Shown in pieces: positions 47,203 to 56,984 of a DNA stretch of 64,000 bases (position 1 is the first letter of the stretch; each line of letters begins with the position of its first letter). The notes under the pieces were generated by a model. The model ran no database searches. It worked only from the letters and a program-made list of their open reading frames with translations, and was not told where the DNA came from. Source of the DNA: Diadophis punctatus similis (lineage: Eukaryota; Chordata; Lepidosauria; Squamata; Dipsadidae); the NCBI GenBank assembly GCA_023053685.1, contig JALIGW010000026.1:1884318-1948317 (forward strand). The letters run 5' to 3'. The position numbers were made by a program, and so were the translations under genes.

Positions 47203-47309
47203 ACCTCATCTTGGAGGAACATCCAGCATGGAGACCCATCAACCCCCTATGAGAACTGTCTCCATCATCAAATTACAATTTATGCTAGAATGTAACGTTC
47301 CACCACGTG

Positions 47310-47745
47310 TGTAAGGGAGGTGGAGGAGGAGGAGGAGGATTGCGTGGGGTCCTGGGTACTCTCTGAGCTTGGTGGTTTTCTTCAAGACGTTTCATGACCC
47401 AGCTAAGTAACATCATCAGTGCTACCTTTTATCCATCAAACTGAAAGTAAGGCCAAGATTGATGTGGCCCATGATTTTGGGTACTTCAGTCTTAGTTTAT
47501 TTGATTTGGTTGGGTGTATTGTATCCTAATGAATTCTTTAGTAGCACTGATGACGTTACCTAGCTGGGTGAAGAAACGTCTGCAAGGAAACAACTAAACT
47601 ACTAAACTCAGAGAGCACCAATGACTCCACTGTCCTCCTCCTCCTCCTCCCTCCACTCTCTTCTAGCACTGATGATGTTACCTAGCTGGGTAATGAAATG
47701 TCTGCCAGAAAACAACCCAGCTCAGAGAGCACCAAGGACCCCAGA
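47310..47745. mobile_element. family P cluster in the last FIBCD1 intron
   Basis: (GGA)n, antisense core 47383-47422, then sense cores 47547-47583 and 47667-47705 with (TCC)n between. The 47547 copy reads ctgatgacgttacctagctg then ggtgaagaaacgtctgcaag and keeps a CpG that has decayed to TG in most other copies. Confidence 0.7.
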
Positions 47746-47781
47746 AAAAAGAAGCAAGACTCCCCGAAAGAAAAGAGCTAC

Positions 47782-47961
47782 CTGCTGTTCCAGAATAGTC
47801 AGCAATCGTGATGGGGTAGCCATCTTCCTCCGGGTCCACGGAGAACAGGCCGACGGCAAAAGTCCCGTAATGGGCATAGGCTGTGCCGTTATCAAAATCT
47901 TCCAGGTCGATGCGCAATTCATAGGTTCCTTGTGTGCTCAGAGCATGGATTCGCTTCAGAC
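47782..47961 (-). CDS. FIBCD1: FIBCD1 exon: central FReD segment
   Basis: Encodes LKRIHALSTQGTYELRIDLE, then DFDNGTAYAHYGTFAVGLFS and VDPEEDGYPITIADYSGTA, which matches the human segment LKRIHAL...YELHVDLEDFENGTAYA...VDPEEDGYPLTVADYSGTAG. It is the beta-rich core of the fibrinogen-like fold. Acceptor is ggactag at 47962-47968, donor gtagct at 47781. 180 bp. One base at each edge completes Gly codons shared with neighbouring exons. Confidence 0.96.
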
Positions 47962-48044
47962 CTAGTCCCAAAGAGAGGAAGACAAGAATCAGCTTTGCGT
48001 TTCTCCTCCTCTCCTTCCTGGCCAAGGGTAGCAAGCAGGACTCC

Positions 48045-48105
48045 TTCCTTGAGCAGAGGGCTGGACTAGAAGACCTCTAGGGTCCCTTCCAGCCCAGACT
48101 GGATG
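48045..48105 (+). mobile_element. CR1 terminal fragment
   Basis: gagggctggactagaagacc followed by tctagggtcccttcc. Confidence 0.65.
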
Positions 48106-48239
48106 TTTACATGAATTTGATGATGGGATTCTTGCTGCTATAATCTGGGGTTGAAGCAACATAGGCGTTTCCTAATCAAACAGGTGACAGGATTCTTTTA
48201 TACCATTATTTGCTGCTTCTTGGGTTATCAAGGGTTTGC

Positions 48240-48708
48240 GTTATCTTACATATTTATTTGTATATCCCACCTTTATTATTTTTACAAATAACTCAAGGCG
48301 GTGAACATACCTTTGTCTTCCTATTTTCCCCACAACAACCACCTTCTGAAGTGGATTGGGTTGAGAGTGAATGACTGGTCTAAAGTCACCCACTCGTCTT
48401 TCATGCCTAAGGCGGGACTAGAACTCCCAGTCTCCTGGTGATTAGCCCAAAGTCATCCAGCTGGCTTTCATACCTAAGGCAGGACTAGAACTCATCATCT
48501 CCTGGCTAGTGGTCCAAAACCATCCAGCCGGCTTTCTTGCCTAAGGTGGGACTAGAACTCATGTCTCCTGGCGGTTGGCCCAAAACCATCCGGCTGTCTT
48601 TCATGCCTAAAGTGGGACTAGAACTTACCTTCTCCTTGTGCTTGGCTCAAAGTCACCTAGCCGGCTCTCCTACCTGGGGCGGGACTAGAATTCCCTATCC
48701 CACATTCC
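48240..48708 (-). mobile_element. tRNA-SINE, antisense, with an internal ~65-bp segment in about five copies
   Basis: SINE body (tatatcccacctttattatt, ccccacaacaaccaccttct), then repeats of catgcctaaggcgggactag / tctcctggtgattagcccaa at about 48402, 48465, 48535, 48602 and 48668. It stops 16 bp before the FIBCD1 exon at 48725. Confidence 0.85.
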
Positions 48709-48724
48709 CCAGCGGTGGACATAC

Positions 48725-48821
48725 CCAGCCAGTGTTCTCCCGTGAGTTTCCCAAATCCGTCTTTGTAAGCTTCCCAGCCGCGAAAGAAATTCACAGATCC
48801 GTCCTCGCGCCTCTGAAAGAC
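48725..48821 (-). CDS. FIBCD1: FIBCD1 exon: N-terminal part of FReD
   Basis: Encodes [20 protein letters not shown] and [13 protein letters not shown], the classical fibrinogen-domain signature (GGWTVFQRR.DGS.NF.R.W..Y..GFG.L.GE.WLG). Acceptor is ctccag at 48822-48827, donor gtatgt at 48724. 97 bp, starting in phase 0 after the Trp-Thr of the previous exon. Confidence 0.95.
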
Positions 48822-48904
48822 CTGGAGGAGAGGCGCAGACTTAAGAAGAGTGGGCGCAAACCCAAACACACACACACAAAATAACCCACCCACCCCACAA
48901 AACT

Positions 48905-49265
48905 CCACTTGCTGATGGCCGAGCCCCTGTCGCTTTCGTCCCCCCCCCCCCGGTTCTTACTTTTCACCATCCTGCTGCCTTCGAGGAGAGCCGCTTATTA
49001 GAGGTTGAGTGCAAAATGCGCATTAATTAGAGGGTTGGAAATTGGCTAATTAGACTGGAGTGGCTCGGCATCAGGAAGTCCACAAAAGCTGCCTGTCAAG
49101 ATTAATAGGCGGTTGAGGTTGTGTGAAAAAGCACCCCTTCAGTCAGACGGGAAGGCAAGGACAGTCCAATTTACCAGTTTCTGCTTTAAGACGGCTTTTC
49201 GGAAACTCTATGCCTTCCCGACGGTGTTGGTTTCGACCAACAATCGTTCCTCTAGCAAATGGAAA
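48905..49265. other. FIBCD1 intron, nothing recognised
   Basis: C run at 48940-48951. No exon. Confidence 0.35.
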
Positions 49266-49274
49266 TGTCATGCG

Positions 49275-49442
49275 GGGGAAGGAACAGGTCAGTAGTGGGT
49301 TTCTGAATTAGTTTGCTACCGGTTTGCGTGTGCACTCGCGCGCAATGCTCCTGCGCCTGTCCCTGGTGGGTGGACGGAGCCTCCTGCCACCACCGCTATC
49401 AGTTCTAAGAACCGGTCCGAACCGGGAGCACCGCTGTTATGG
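49275..49442. mobile_element. short GC-rich MITE-like repeat
   Basis: caggtcagtagtgggtttct, ttgctaccggtttgcgtgtg and ctaagaaccggtccgaac; looks like a degraded non-autonomous DNA element. Class not certain. Confidence 0.4.
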
Positions 49443-49493
49443 GTGCTGATTTGTATCTCCGCTCCCTTTCTGTCAATTATTGGACCTTATGGG

Positions 49494-49802
49494 GCTAGTC
49501 CTCGACTTAACAACTGTTGGTTTAGTGACCGTGTTTACAACCATTCATTTGCGACAAAGTTACAACAGCACTGGGAAAAAGGGCCATTCCTCGTGCTTAC
49601 GACCATTGGAGTCACGTGATCAAATTCGGGCACTTGGCAACTGAAATGTATTTATAACGTGGTCGCCATTTGTGACCTTCCCAGCCGGCTTCTGATAAGC
49701 AAATTCAATGGAAGAAGCTGGATTCGCTTAACAACTACATGATTCACTTAACGACTGTGGTGATTTGCTTAACAACCATGGGGATGGACTCAATTCCAGT
49801 GG
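49494..49802. mobile_element. family T element
   Basis: gctagtcctcgacttaacaa left end, internal gtcacgtgatcaaattcggg; the right end is degraded. Confidence 0.75.
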
Positions 49803-50350
49803 TGATGATTAGAAGATCTGAAGGACCACGTTAGAGACAAGTCATCATGGAGAACATTTATCTATGGGGTTGCTGAAGGTCAACAGTGACTTGATGATGC
49901 GTAATCAGTCTATCCCTCCATTCACCCATCCACCCCTCCATTCACCCATCCTCCCTCTGTCCATCCCTCCCTCCCTCCATCCATCCATCCATCCACCCAT
50001 CCATTCACCCATCCTCCCTCCGTCCATCCATCCCTCCGTCCATCCCTCCCTCCATCCGTCCCTCCATCCACCCATCCATTCACCCATCCATTCCTCCCTC
50101 TCCCTCCCACTCTCCCTCCCTCCCTCCATCCATCATCTACCCATCTGTCCATCTAAGTAAGAGCTATGCTATTTCCGGAGATGTCCACAAAGATGCTAAA
50201 GAGAAGAGGGTGACCAGCAACAAGGTGGATGTAGTGATGAGAGACCCATTGGAAGATCTGAAGGAGCAGGTTAGAGAAAAGGTCACCACAGAGGATATTT
50301 ACCTAGGGAGTTGCTGAAGGTCAACACTCATTTGATGAAGATACATCAAT
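49803..50350. repeat. duplicated segment around a (CCAT)n/(CCCT)n array
   Basis: A 110-bp block (agaagatctgaaggaccacg ... gttgctgaaggtcaacagtg, 49809-49895) recurs at 50250-50325; between them a 235-bp CCAT/CCCT/CACC microsatellite (49915-50150). It may be the 3' part of an RTE/Bov-B LINE, from the aagatctgaagga motif; unproven. Confidence 0.6.
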
Positions 50351-50784
50351 CAATCCTTCTCTACCTGTGAATCAAAGTCAGCCTTCTTAACCTGGATAGC
50401 ATCACAGGTAGCTGTCTTCACCCCAGACTCTCAACAAAGGATCTCCCAACCTCTAGCAGCTCAGCCGCCTGGAGGGTTTCCAAGCTGGAGAAGACCTTTT
50501 TGAACAGTTTGTTTTCTGGCGAGACTCTCAAATTAGCCCAGGGAAATGTCTTCCTTTGATGAAAGGTTAATTTATTGACTGGGATAAGGAAAATGCCACT
50601 GACCGCTTGCTATTAATTAAGCTCTCATCCCCGCATTTAATCGCTCTGAACTTAGATTGGGTTCACTTTAATTGGAAAGGATCTTGAGAAGATGCTTTGA
50701 GGGACCTCCAGAGGCTCATCTCAGGAGCTTTCCCGCTTTCTCCAAAACCATCTGCAACCCAAGGATGCTTTCCTTTATTCAGTG
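50351..50784. other. intron sequence, nothing recognised
   Basis: No feature found. Confidence 0.4.
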
Positions 50785-50918
50785 ATCACAGGTAGTCCTT
50801 GACTTACCACCATTCGTTTAGTGACCGTTTGAAGTTACAACAGTACTGGGGGAAAAAACCCTTATGGCTGTTTTTCACACTTTATGACCGTTGTAGCATC
50901 CCCGTGGTCACATGATCA
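50785..50918. mobile_element. family T fragment
   Basis: acaggtagtccttgacttac through gttgtagcatccccgtggtc, cut off at acatgatca. Confidence 0.75.
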
Positions 50919-51345
50919 GAACGGTAAAGCCATGTCCATGTTTTGATGCCAGCTGTGGGAAGAACGGTTGCAGGAACTGGGTATGTCTAGTTTAATGAAA
51001 AGAAGGACCAGGGGAGACATGATAGCAGTGTTCCAATATCTCAGAGGCTGCCACAAAGAAGAGGGAGTCAAGCTATTCTCCAAAGCACCTGAAGGCAGGA
51101 CAAGAAGCAATGGGTGGAAACTAAACAAGGAGAGAAGCAACCTAGAACTAAGGAGAAATTTCCTGACAGTGAGAACAATTAACCAGTGGAACAACTTGCC
51201 TCCAGAAGTTGTGAATGCTCCAACACTGGAAGTTTTGAAGAAGATGTTGGATAACCATTTGTCTGAAGTGGTGTAGGGTTACCTGCCTAAGCAGGGGGTT
51301 GGACTAGAAGACCTCCAAGGTCCCTTCCAACTTTGTTATTCTGCC
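50919..51345 (+). mobile_element. CR1 3' fragment, sense, with shared upstream block
   Basis: Preceded by ggtaaagccatgtccatgtt (50922), found in inverted orientation beside the CR1 at 52705. Continues gaagaacggttgcaggaact to ggttggactagaagacctcc and ccttccaactttgttattct. Confidence 0.85.
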
Positions 51346-51425
51346 GTGCCCTGACCTGACCTGACCTGACCTGCCTTGTTCTGTTCTGTTCTGTTCTGTT
51401 CTGTCCTGTTCCATTCCATTCCCTT
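51346..51425. repeat. (CTGAC)n/(TGTTC)n pentanucleotide runs after the CR1 3' end
   Basis: Pentanucleotide units cctga, tgttc and ccatt directly following the CR1 terminus: the position of the AATAG (ATTCT) tail, with diverged units. Confidence 0.85.
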
Positions 51426-52249
51426 TTACTAATTAATTGGGTAATCTGGTACGTTAATATCCTGAAAAACATTAATCTTTCTGAGTTGCACAAAGCGAAT
51501 TCTCAGCTGCTTTTTTTTTAAAATCTGCAACGGAATTTCTAGCAATTTCATGCTGCATAAATTATTTCTGATTAGGTTATCGCACAAACAAAAAACAACC
51601 CTCCGATATACTACAATGACTTTATTGGGGGCAGACAAAATGCGACTTTTCTCCCCATTATTTCTCTTTGAAGTTTGGGTCTTCTCGTGAAGAGAAAGCA
51701 CCAACCTCCCGATTTGCAGCTCAACGGCAAAGCTTTCCTCTTTTGATTTTCCCAGCCCCCCCTTTTTTCTTTTTTTTTGCATTATTTATTCCTTTTGTAG
51801 GATTATTATTATTAGTTTTTTGCTCGTTTTTTGCATTATTGGGCGCAGTAGAATTACTTTTATGAATGCATCAAGGGGACCCAACTGAGGTGCCAAACAA
51901 TAAAATAAAAAAAATAGAGTACCACTGGGGAACAATTGAGAAAGGTCTCATTAAAAAAAAAATAGCTGGGAAAACTTGAAAGGGCGAAAAAGGAGGGCGC
52001 AACCCAGGAACGCAGTGGGGGCCGGATTGCATGCTGAAGAGCACCGTTGTCTCTTTTGCAGCAACGAGGGACATGAAGAGAATTTTTTTAATTGTCTAAA
52101 ATTAGACAACATTCAGCCAGGCACGAGGGGAGAGGGAAACTTATCTGTCTCGTTTCCTGAAAAATGCCACACATAGGACTCCTTCTCAATTGCTGAGTTT
52201 TCTCCTGACTGCAATAGGATTCTAAACCTCTTGGAAAAATTGGAGCAGA
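51426..52249. other. intron sequence, nothing recognised
   Basis: No exon accepted; T and A runs near 51510 and 51950. Confidence 0.4.
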
Positions 52250-52258
52250 TTTTAGAAC

Positions 52259-52698
52259 CGTGAGGGCGAACCTATGGCACGCGTGCCACAGCTGGCACGC
52301 AAAGCCCTCCCTGCGGGCACGCAAGCCGTCGCTCAGCTCAGCTCCTCTGCGAGTGCGTGCACGCACCTCCTGCCGGCCAGCTGATTTTTGGGATGCACGG
52401 GGGGGGCGCATAAGGGAGATGAGCGTGCATGCGTGTGGGAGGTCACACACACAAGCATGTGCGTGGTGTGGGGGGAGCGCAGGGGGTGCGGGACGCTTCC
52501 CCATGGCCCGTTTTTGGTCCCAGGAGGCTACAGGGAGGCCTGCTAGACCCAAAATGGGGGGCGAGGGTGCATGGGGAGGGGTGTGTGGGGAGCATGGGGG
52601 GTCATGTGCACATGCGCAGGGGGGTCTGCATTGCCTTATGGGTGCCGGCACACGCGAGCGCTTTTGGCACACGATGAGAAAAAGGTTAGCCGTCACTG
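52259..52698. mobile_element. 440-bp hAT-like MITE with 9-bp flanking repeat
   Basis: Left end cgtgagggcgaacctatggc, right end aaaggttagccgtcactg: inverted with mismatches. Flanked by ttttagaac at 52250-52258 and 52699-52707. hAT elements make 8-bp duplications, so one matching base is probably chance. GC-rich body with repeated gcgcatg / tgcacatgcgc motifs. The long ORFs across it on both strands follow from GC content. Confidence 0.8.
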
Positions 52699-52704
52699 TT
52701 TTAG

Positions 52705-53160
52705 AACATAGAATAATAGAGTTGGAAGGGACCTTGGAGGTCTTCTAGTCCAACCCCCTGCTCAAGTAGGAGACCTTACACAATTTCAGCTAAATGATTG
52801 TCCAGTCTCTTTTTGAAAACCTCCAGGGATGGAGCACCCACAACTTCTGGAGGCAAGTCAAATGTTAGAGCTCTCTTTGATAAATTTCCATCCGTTATTA
52901 TTATTATTATTATTTTTGGGTCTTACCTTTTGGATAATTTTTCCCACTGTCAGGAAATTCCTCCTTCGTTCTAGGTTGGTTCTCTCCTTGATGAGTTTCC
53001 GTTCATTGTTTTTGGTCTTGCCTTTGGGTGCTTTGGAAAATAGTTTGAGCCCCTTGTCTTTGTAGGAGCCCCCTCGAATATTGGAAGACTGCTATCACAT
53101 CTCCCCTTCTTTTCTCTTCCCGCAGTTGGCATCAAAATATGGGCATGGCTTTACCGTTGC
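52705..53160 (-). mobile_element. CR1 3' fragment, antisense, adjoining the hAT-like MITE
   Basis: atagaataatagagttggaa at its 3' end, up to gaatattggaagactgctat. Followed by ggcatggctttaccgttgcc, the inverted partner of the block at 50922. Confidence 0.85.
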
Positions 53161-54206
53161 CAGAATGGATGGTGGGCGTTTCTCAGGCTAGTTTGGGTGT
53201 AAACTTAAAATTCTGTTCCATCGATCCAAAATCCGGATCAAACAAAATTTGGCTTTAAAAAATTTCCTTGATCCAAAGCCAGTTTGGGAGAACAACTTCT
53301 GGTTCGAAAAGCTTTGTCCAAAACTGCTTCTCAAACTTAGCCACTTTTAGAAACTTTAAGACAGCAGGCTGGCTGGGGAAATCTGGGAGTCGAAGCCCAC
53401 CCATCTTAAAGCAGGCTGGTGGGGGAATTCTAGGAGTTGAGGAAGCCCACCCATCTTAAAGCTTGCAACTCTTTGCTGCTCAGGGACTGCCTTTTAACAG
53501 CCGATGGGAGTGTGAAAATAAGTGTTAGTAAGTGTAGTGCAACTCAGTAAATCTGCTAAAAGCTAAAGCATTGAGATTTGTGCTTGTATCTCTAAGGCAG
53601 CAGTTTTCTTTATCCAGTTGTGCAAGAAATGTCGGCTAACAGAACTGAGGGTCAAGAAAACGGAACAGGGTTTCCTTCTAGTTTCAGAAAATGAACCAGC
53701 GTCAGTCTGAAGGTTTGTTAAAAGTTTTTTTTTTTAATTTCTTCAAAAGCAGGTAAAATTTAGCAGGTCTTGGTGATGAAAGTGAAACAACAGAGCTTAA
53801 GCGATTACCTTAGATCAAGTATTCATTTATAACTGATCTATTTGTTCAATCCCAAGAGGGCAAAAATTTAGCCCAGGTCTGAGACGCTGACAAGGCAAAA
53901 AAAAATGTCATTCCTGGTAAAATAACCCAATTATGGGAAGTGAAACGAAAATCAATTTTCGGTGTAGCAGATCCGTTAGCCTTTCCCTGAAGATTTCTGC
54001 CTAGAAACCCAGATCAAATGTCCCTTAAAAAAAGACAATGTAGAAGGTATAGAAGTGGCATAGCTTTGACTGTGGGAACGAAGTCATACAGTACTTTTTA
54101 AAAAGGATTTCTTGTTCTATCTTTTCGCCCCCTTTTGGTTGAGTTAAAAAGTTTTGGACGCGAGCTAAATCTTCATTTTGAGAAGACAGTTTTGAAATGG
54201 CCTTAC
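53161..54206. other. intron sequence, mostly unassigned
   Basis: Remnants of the palindromic MITE at 53350-53460 (ggggaaatctgggagtcgaa). No exon seen. Confidence 0.4.
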
Positions 54207-54207
54207 A

Positions 54208-54348
54208 GGTTGTCCTTGGCTTTCAACCATTTGTTTAGAGACCATTCGAAGTTATAACACCACTGGAAAAAAGGGGGCTTATGACAGATGTTCACACTTA
54301 CAACCGCTGCAACATCCCCGTGATCAAGTGATCAAAATTCAGATGCTG
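54208..54348. mobile_element. family T fragment
   Basis: acaggttgtccttggctttc to gtgatcaaaattcagatgct, then CR1. Confidence 0.7.
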
Positions 54349-54532
54349 ACCATTAGAACAACTAATCAGTGGAACGACTTGCCTCCAGAAGTTCTAGGTG
54401 CTTCAACCCTGGAGGTTTTTAAGAAGAAATTGGACAGCCATTTGTCTGAAATGGTATCAGGTCTCCTGCTTGAGCAAGGGGTTGGACTAGAAGACCTCCG
54501 AGGTCCCTTCCAACTCTGTTCTTCTGTTAAGA
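54349..54532 (+). mobile_element. CR1 3' end, sense
   Basis: agaacaactaatcagtggaa to ggttggactagaagacctcc. Encodes the terminal NQWNDLPPEVLGASTLEVFK motif of CR1 RT. Confidence 0.85.
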
Positions 54533-55095
54533 TGCAAAGGCAGACAGATGAGTAACCAAGATTAAAGCTAGCCACGTTTGTGAACGCAGCTGTTCTGCTT
54601 TCACGGCTAAACATGGCTAAGTGTCGTTTGCAAATCCAGCCAAGAGAAATCCTTGGGTTGAGCCTGTTTCCATATTGATGGGTGAATTAAGTACCATCAA
54701 ATCAGGATTGACTCTTAGCAACCAGGCAGAGGTAAGAGATAGCTTCCATCTTCCAGCTAATACAATATTGACTGATAGTGCTAACACGGCAGAGCATTCT
54801 AAGGATCAGAAAATAATCGTGATTATTTGAAATGCTAATTAGCAGGGCTGCTGTGATTGTCCTTGGTGATAAGATAAGTAAAGCATTTGTGCCTTTCATG
54901 ACAAAGATGGGAAAATATGCAAAGGCATTTGAAGGGCGTTTGTGGGCCTAGTGAGGAATTATTTGAAGATTCTCACTGGGACATCTTGATAGCATTCTGC
55001 CAAGGGAAGCAGTCATCAAGGAAAAAGCAAGCAGATCAGCGACCAACATTTCAGATGTAGGAATGGAAATAAGGAGATGGGTTTTTGCAATATAT
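54533..55095. other. intron sequence, nothing recognised
   Basis: No feature found. Confidence 0.4.
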
Positions 55096-55097
55096 AT

Positions 55098-55572
55098 ATA
55101 AGAGTATAAGATGCACCGGAGTATAAGACGCACCTTAGTTTTTGGGGAGGAAAATAGGGGAAAACAATCTGCCTACCAGGTATTCATCTGGCTAACGTCC
55201 TTAGTCTGGTCAGCTTCAGCACATTATTTTATCCCCTGGTTAGGGCTGAAAAAAACCTTCTTCTGAGAGAGTAACAATGAAAGAGCCTGCAAGCCGGTAA
55301 GAGCTGGGAAGATAGCACCTGGTTAGGGCTAGAAAAAAAGTTATTCGGAGCAAGTAGAGCAATGAAAAAAAATTCTGCAAAGACTTAGGGCTGGAAAAAC
55401 ATTCTTTGGAGAGAGTAACAATGAAAAAGCCTGCAAGGTAAGAGCTGGGAAGATCTGTTAGCACCTAGTTAGGGCTGGGAAAAAAGCTACATTCGAAGTA
55501 TAAGACACACCCAAATTTTCAGCCACTTTTAGGGAGGAAAAAGGTGCGTCTTATACTCCGAAAAATACGGTA

Positions 55573-55574
<2 letters not shown>
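55098..55574. mobile_element. ~475-bp MITE with inverted ends of the tataagacgcacc type
   Basis: The left side has gagtataagatgcaccggag then gtataagacgcaccttagtt (end unit doubled); the right side has aaaggtgcgtcttatactcc and gaaaaatacggta. An internal block (gaaagagcctgcaagccggt / gaaaaagcctgcaaggtaag) is also duplicated. Confidence 0.75.
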
Positions 55575-55648
<74 letters not shown>

Positions 55649-55652
55649 TGTG
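55571..55652. repeat. (TG)n microsatellite
   Basis: About 38 TG units with two interruptions. Confidence 0.98.
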
Positions 55653-55784
55653 TAGAGCGTCAAGTTGCCGAGATGTGCCCAGGTTTATCTCGAGGAGAGC
55701 CAGTCCTTGATATGATCACTAGGGGTGACTTGATAGCACTTTTGGTCAACCTGTTTTTGATGACCACGTCTTGAGACATTTCTT

Positions 55785-55985
55785 ACTCAGCTTTTGATGT
55801 TTATCCCAAAGGTGCTTTTTCAGAAGGCAACCAAACTTACTTTGTTTTTTCCTTGAAGATGTTTCGCTTCTCATCCAAGAAGCTTCTTCAGTTCTTGGAT
55901 AAAACCAAGAAAGTCCAGTTGCCTTTTGAAAAAGCAGCTTTGGGAAAATATGACCTGGATGACTGAGAATCTCCATAGACTTTCG
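55785..55985 (-). mobile_element. second Penelope-like family with hammerhead-like core
   Basis: On the minus strand: caactggactttcttggttt, then the core ctgaagaagcttcttggatg / agaagcgaaacatcttcaag, then aaggcaactggac-type flanks repeat outside. The core has the same order as family P (CUGANGA, one extra base, stem II gcttc/gaagc, GAAAC, RUC). Confidence 0.5.
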
Positions 55986-56520
55986 ATGTCTAGATTTGCT
56001 CCTGGGGTCTCCGAGGGATTATTTGTAAATTAAGTCTTATTTTCTACTTCTCTTGAGATGGACACTTTTTCAGTGTTTGCTAAAAAGCCTACAATTGTCC
56101 CATTTTTTTTCTCAAGGAAAAAAAACAACCCCCACATTTGTCTAACAACGGAAGGCCAGAAAATTTCCCTTAAGCATTGACCAAATCCAGATGCTTCAGA
56201 AGGCATCATTTTGCAGGAAAGTTTGACTGGTTTTCCCTCCTGGGGGGGGGGGGCGGTAATTAAAATCCTGCTTCTTACATTTTCTCTGAAATTTGGTTAT
56301 AGGTGGCTGGCATTTTCTCATAAAATGCAACAGTAAGGTAAACTTAAAATCGAACCGATCATCTAAAGAAACCAGAGGGAAGCTGCCTTATTTCTTTCCC
56401 CAATGCTGAGCCTCTGATCTTGAAGACTCTCTTTTCCCTTTAGAAAAACTAAACAAATTCTCATCATCATTTTGTTTTGCTCACAAACGAAGAAACCTTC
56501 TTCTTCTTTTCTTTTTTCTT
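55986..56520. other. intron sequence, nothing recognised
   Basis: G run at 56244-56254. Confidence 0.4.
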
Positions 56521-56527
56521 TTTGAAG

Positions 56528-56606
56528 TTAAGCCCTACATTGGCTGGAGACCCTACGCCAAATGCGAGGCGGGCCTGGTGGAACGGAAGGGGATTGAGCA
56601 CAAAAT
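56528..56606 (+). CDS. unrecognised candidate exon A (+ strand, inside FIBCD1 intron)
   Basis: A 79-bp block between a strong polypyrimidine tract plus acceptor (tttttgaag, 56519-56527) and a consensus donor (gtaagc, 56607). It reads in frame KPYIGWRPYAKCEAGLVERK then GIEHK, leaving two bases (AT) that join the C of exon B to give Ile. CpG-rich against an AT-rich background. No match to a TE protein or to a gene I know at this locus. It lies on the strand opposite FIBCD1. It may be part of a nested gene, a retained exon of a dead gene, or chance; I favour the first two because exon B continues the frame. Confidence 0.4.
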
Positions 56607-56841
56607 GTAAGCAAAATGCAATTTATTTAAACTAATTAATGCAGGGAATACAATCGCTCCCTCTTTGGCCCGTTATAAATTAAGGTTCTCTGCTTAGTTT
56701 TGGAAAAGTGCCTTTGAGGCCCATGCCCACGGCTTTTGATGACCTTGAGTTCTGTGTACTTGCCCTGAATAATTTCAAAGGGGCTTTTGGCATACAGCTT
56801 TGATCACAGGCATAGAATTGATAAATTTTCTCTCTTTGCAG

Positions 56842-56918
56842 CAAGCCGCGCCTGAAAAAATGGGATAACATTATTAAGGTGCCGGGCAAGGAGGGATGGG
56901 ATGTGAGAAAGACCGTGG
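56842..56918 (+). CDS. unrecognised candidate exon B (+ strand)
   Basis: Starts after a good acceptor (tctctttgcag, 56831-56841), 235 bp after exon A. In the frame set by exon A it reads KPRLKKWDNIIKVPGKEGWD then VRKTV: basic and lysine-rich. The end is uncertain: donors gtgaga at 56903 and gtgaga at 56919 are both possible, or the frame runs on (GEKGKRCCLGHKIW) to a TAA at 56978-56980. The conserved-looking CpGs and the shared frame support it; no further exon downstream was accepted. Confidence 0.35.
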
Positions 56919-56984
56919 GTGAGAAGGGGAAGAGATGCTGCCTAGGGCATAAAATTTGGAGGGAGCTGACAGATGAATAATGGG

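Noticed and set aside
46262..48821. Ficolin or angiopoietin-like gene
   Set aside because: The C-terminal sequence ([29 protein letters not shown]) and synteny next to QRFP/ABL1 are specific to FIBCD1.
52088..52748. 162- and 202-codon overlapping frames
   Set aside because: Span a GC-rich hAT-like MITE plus its flanks; long frames follow from base composition.
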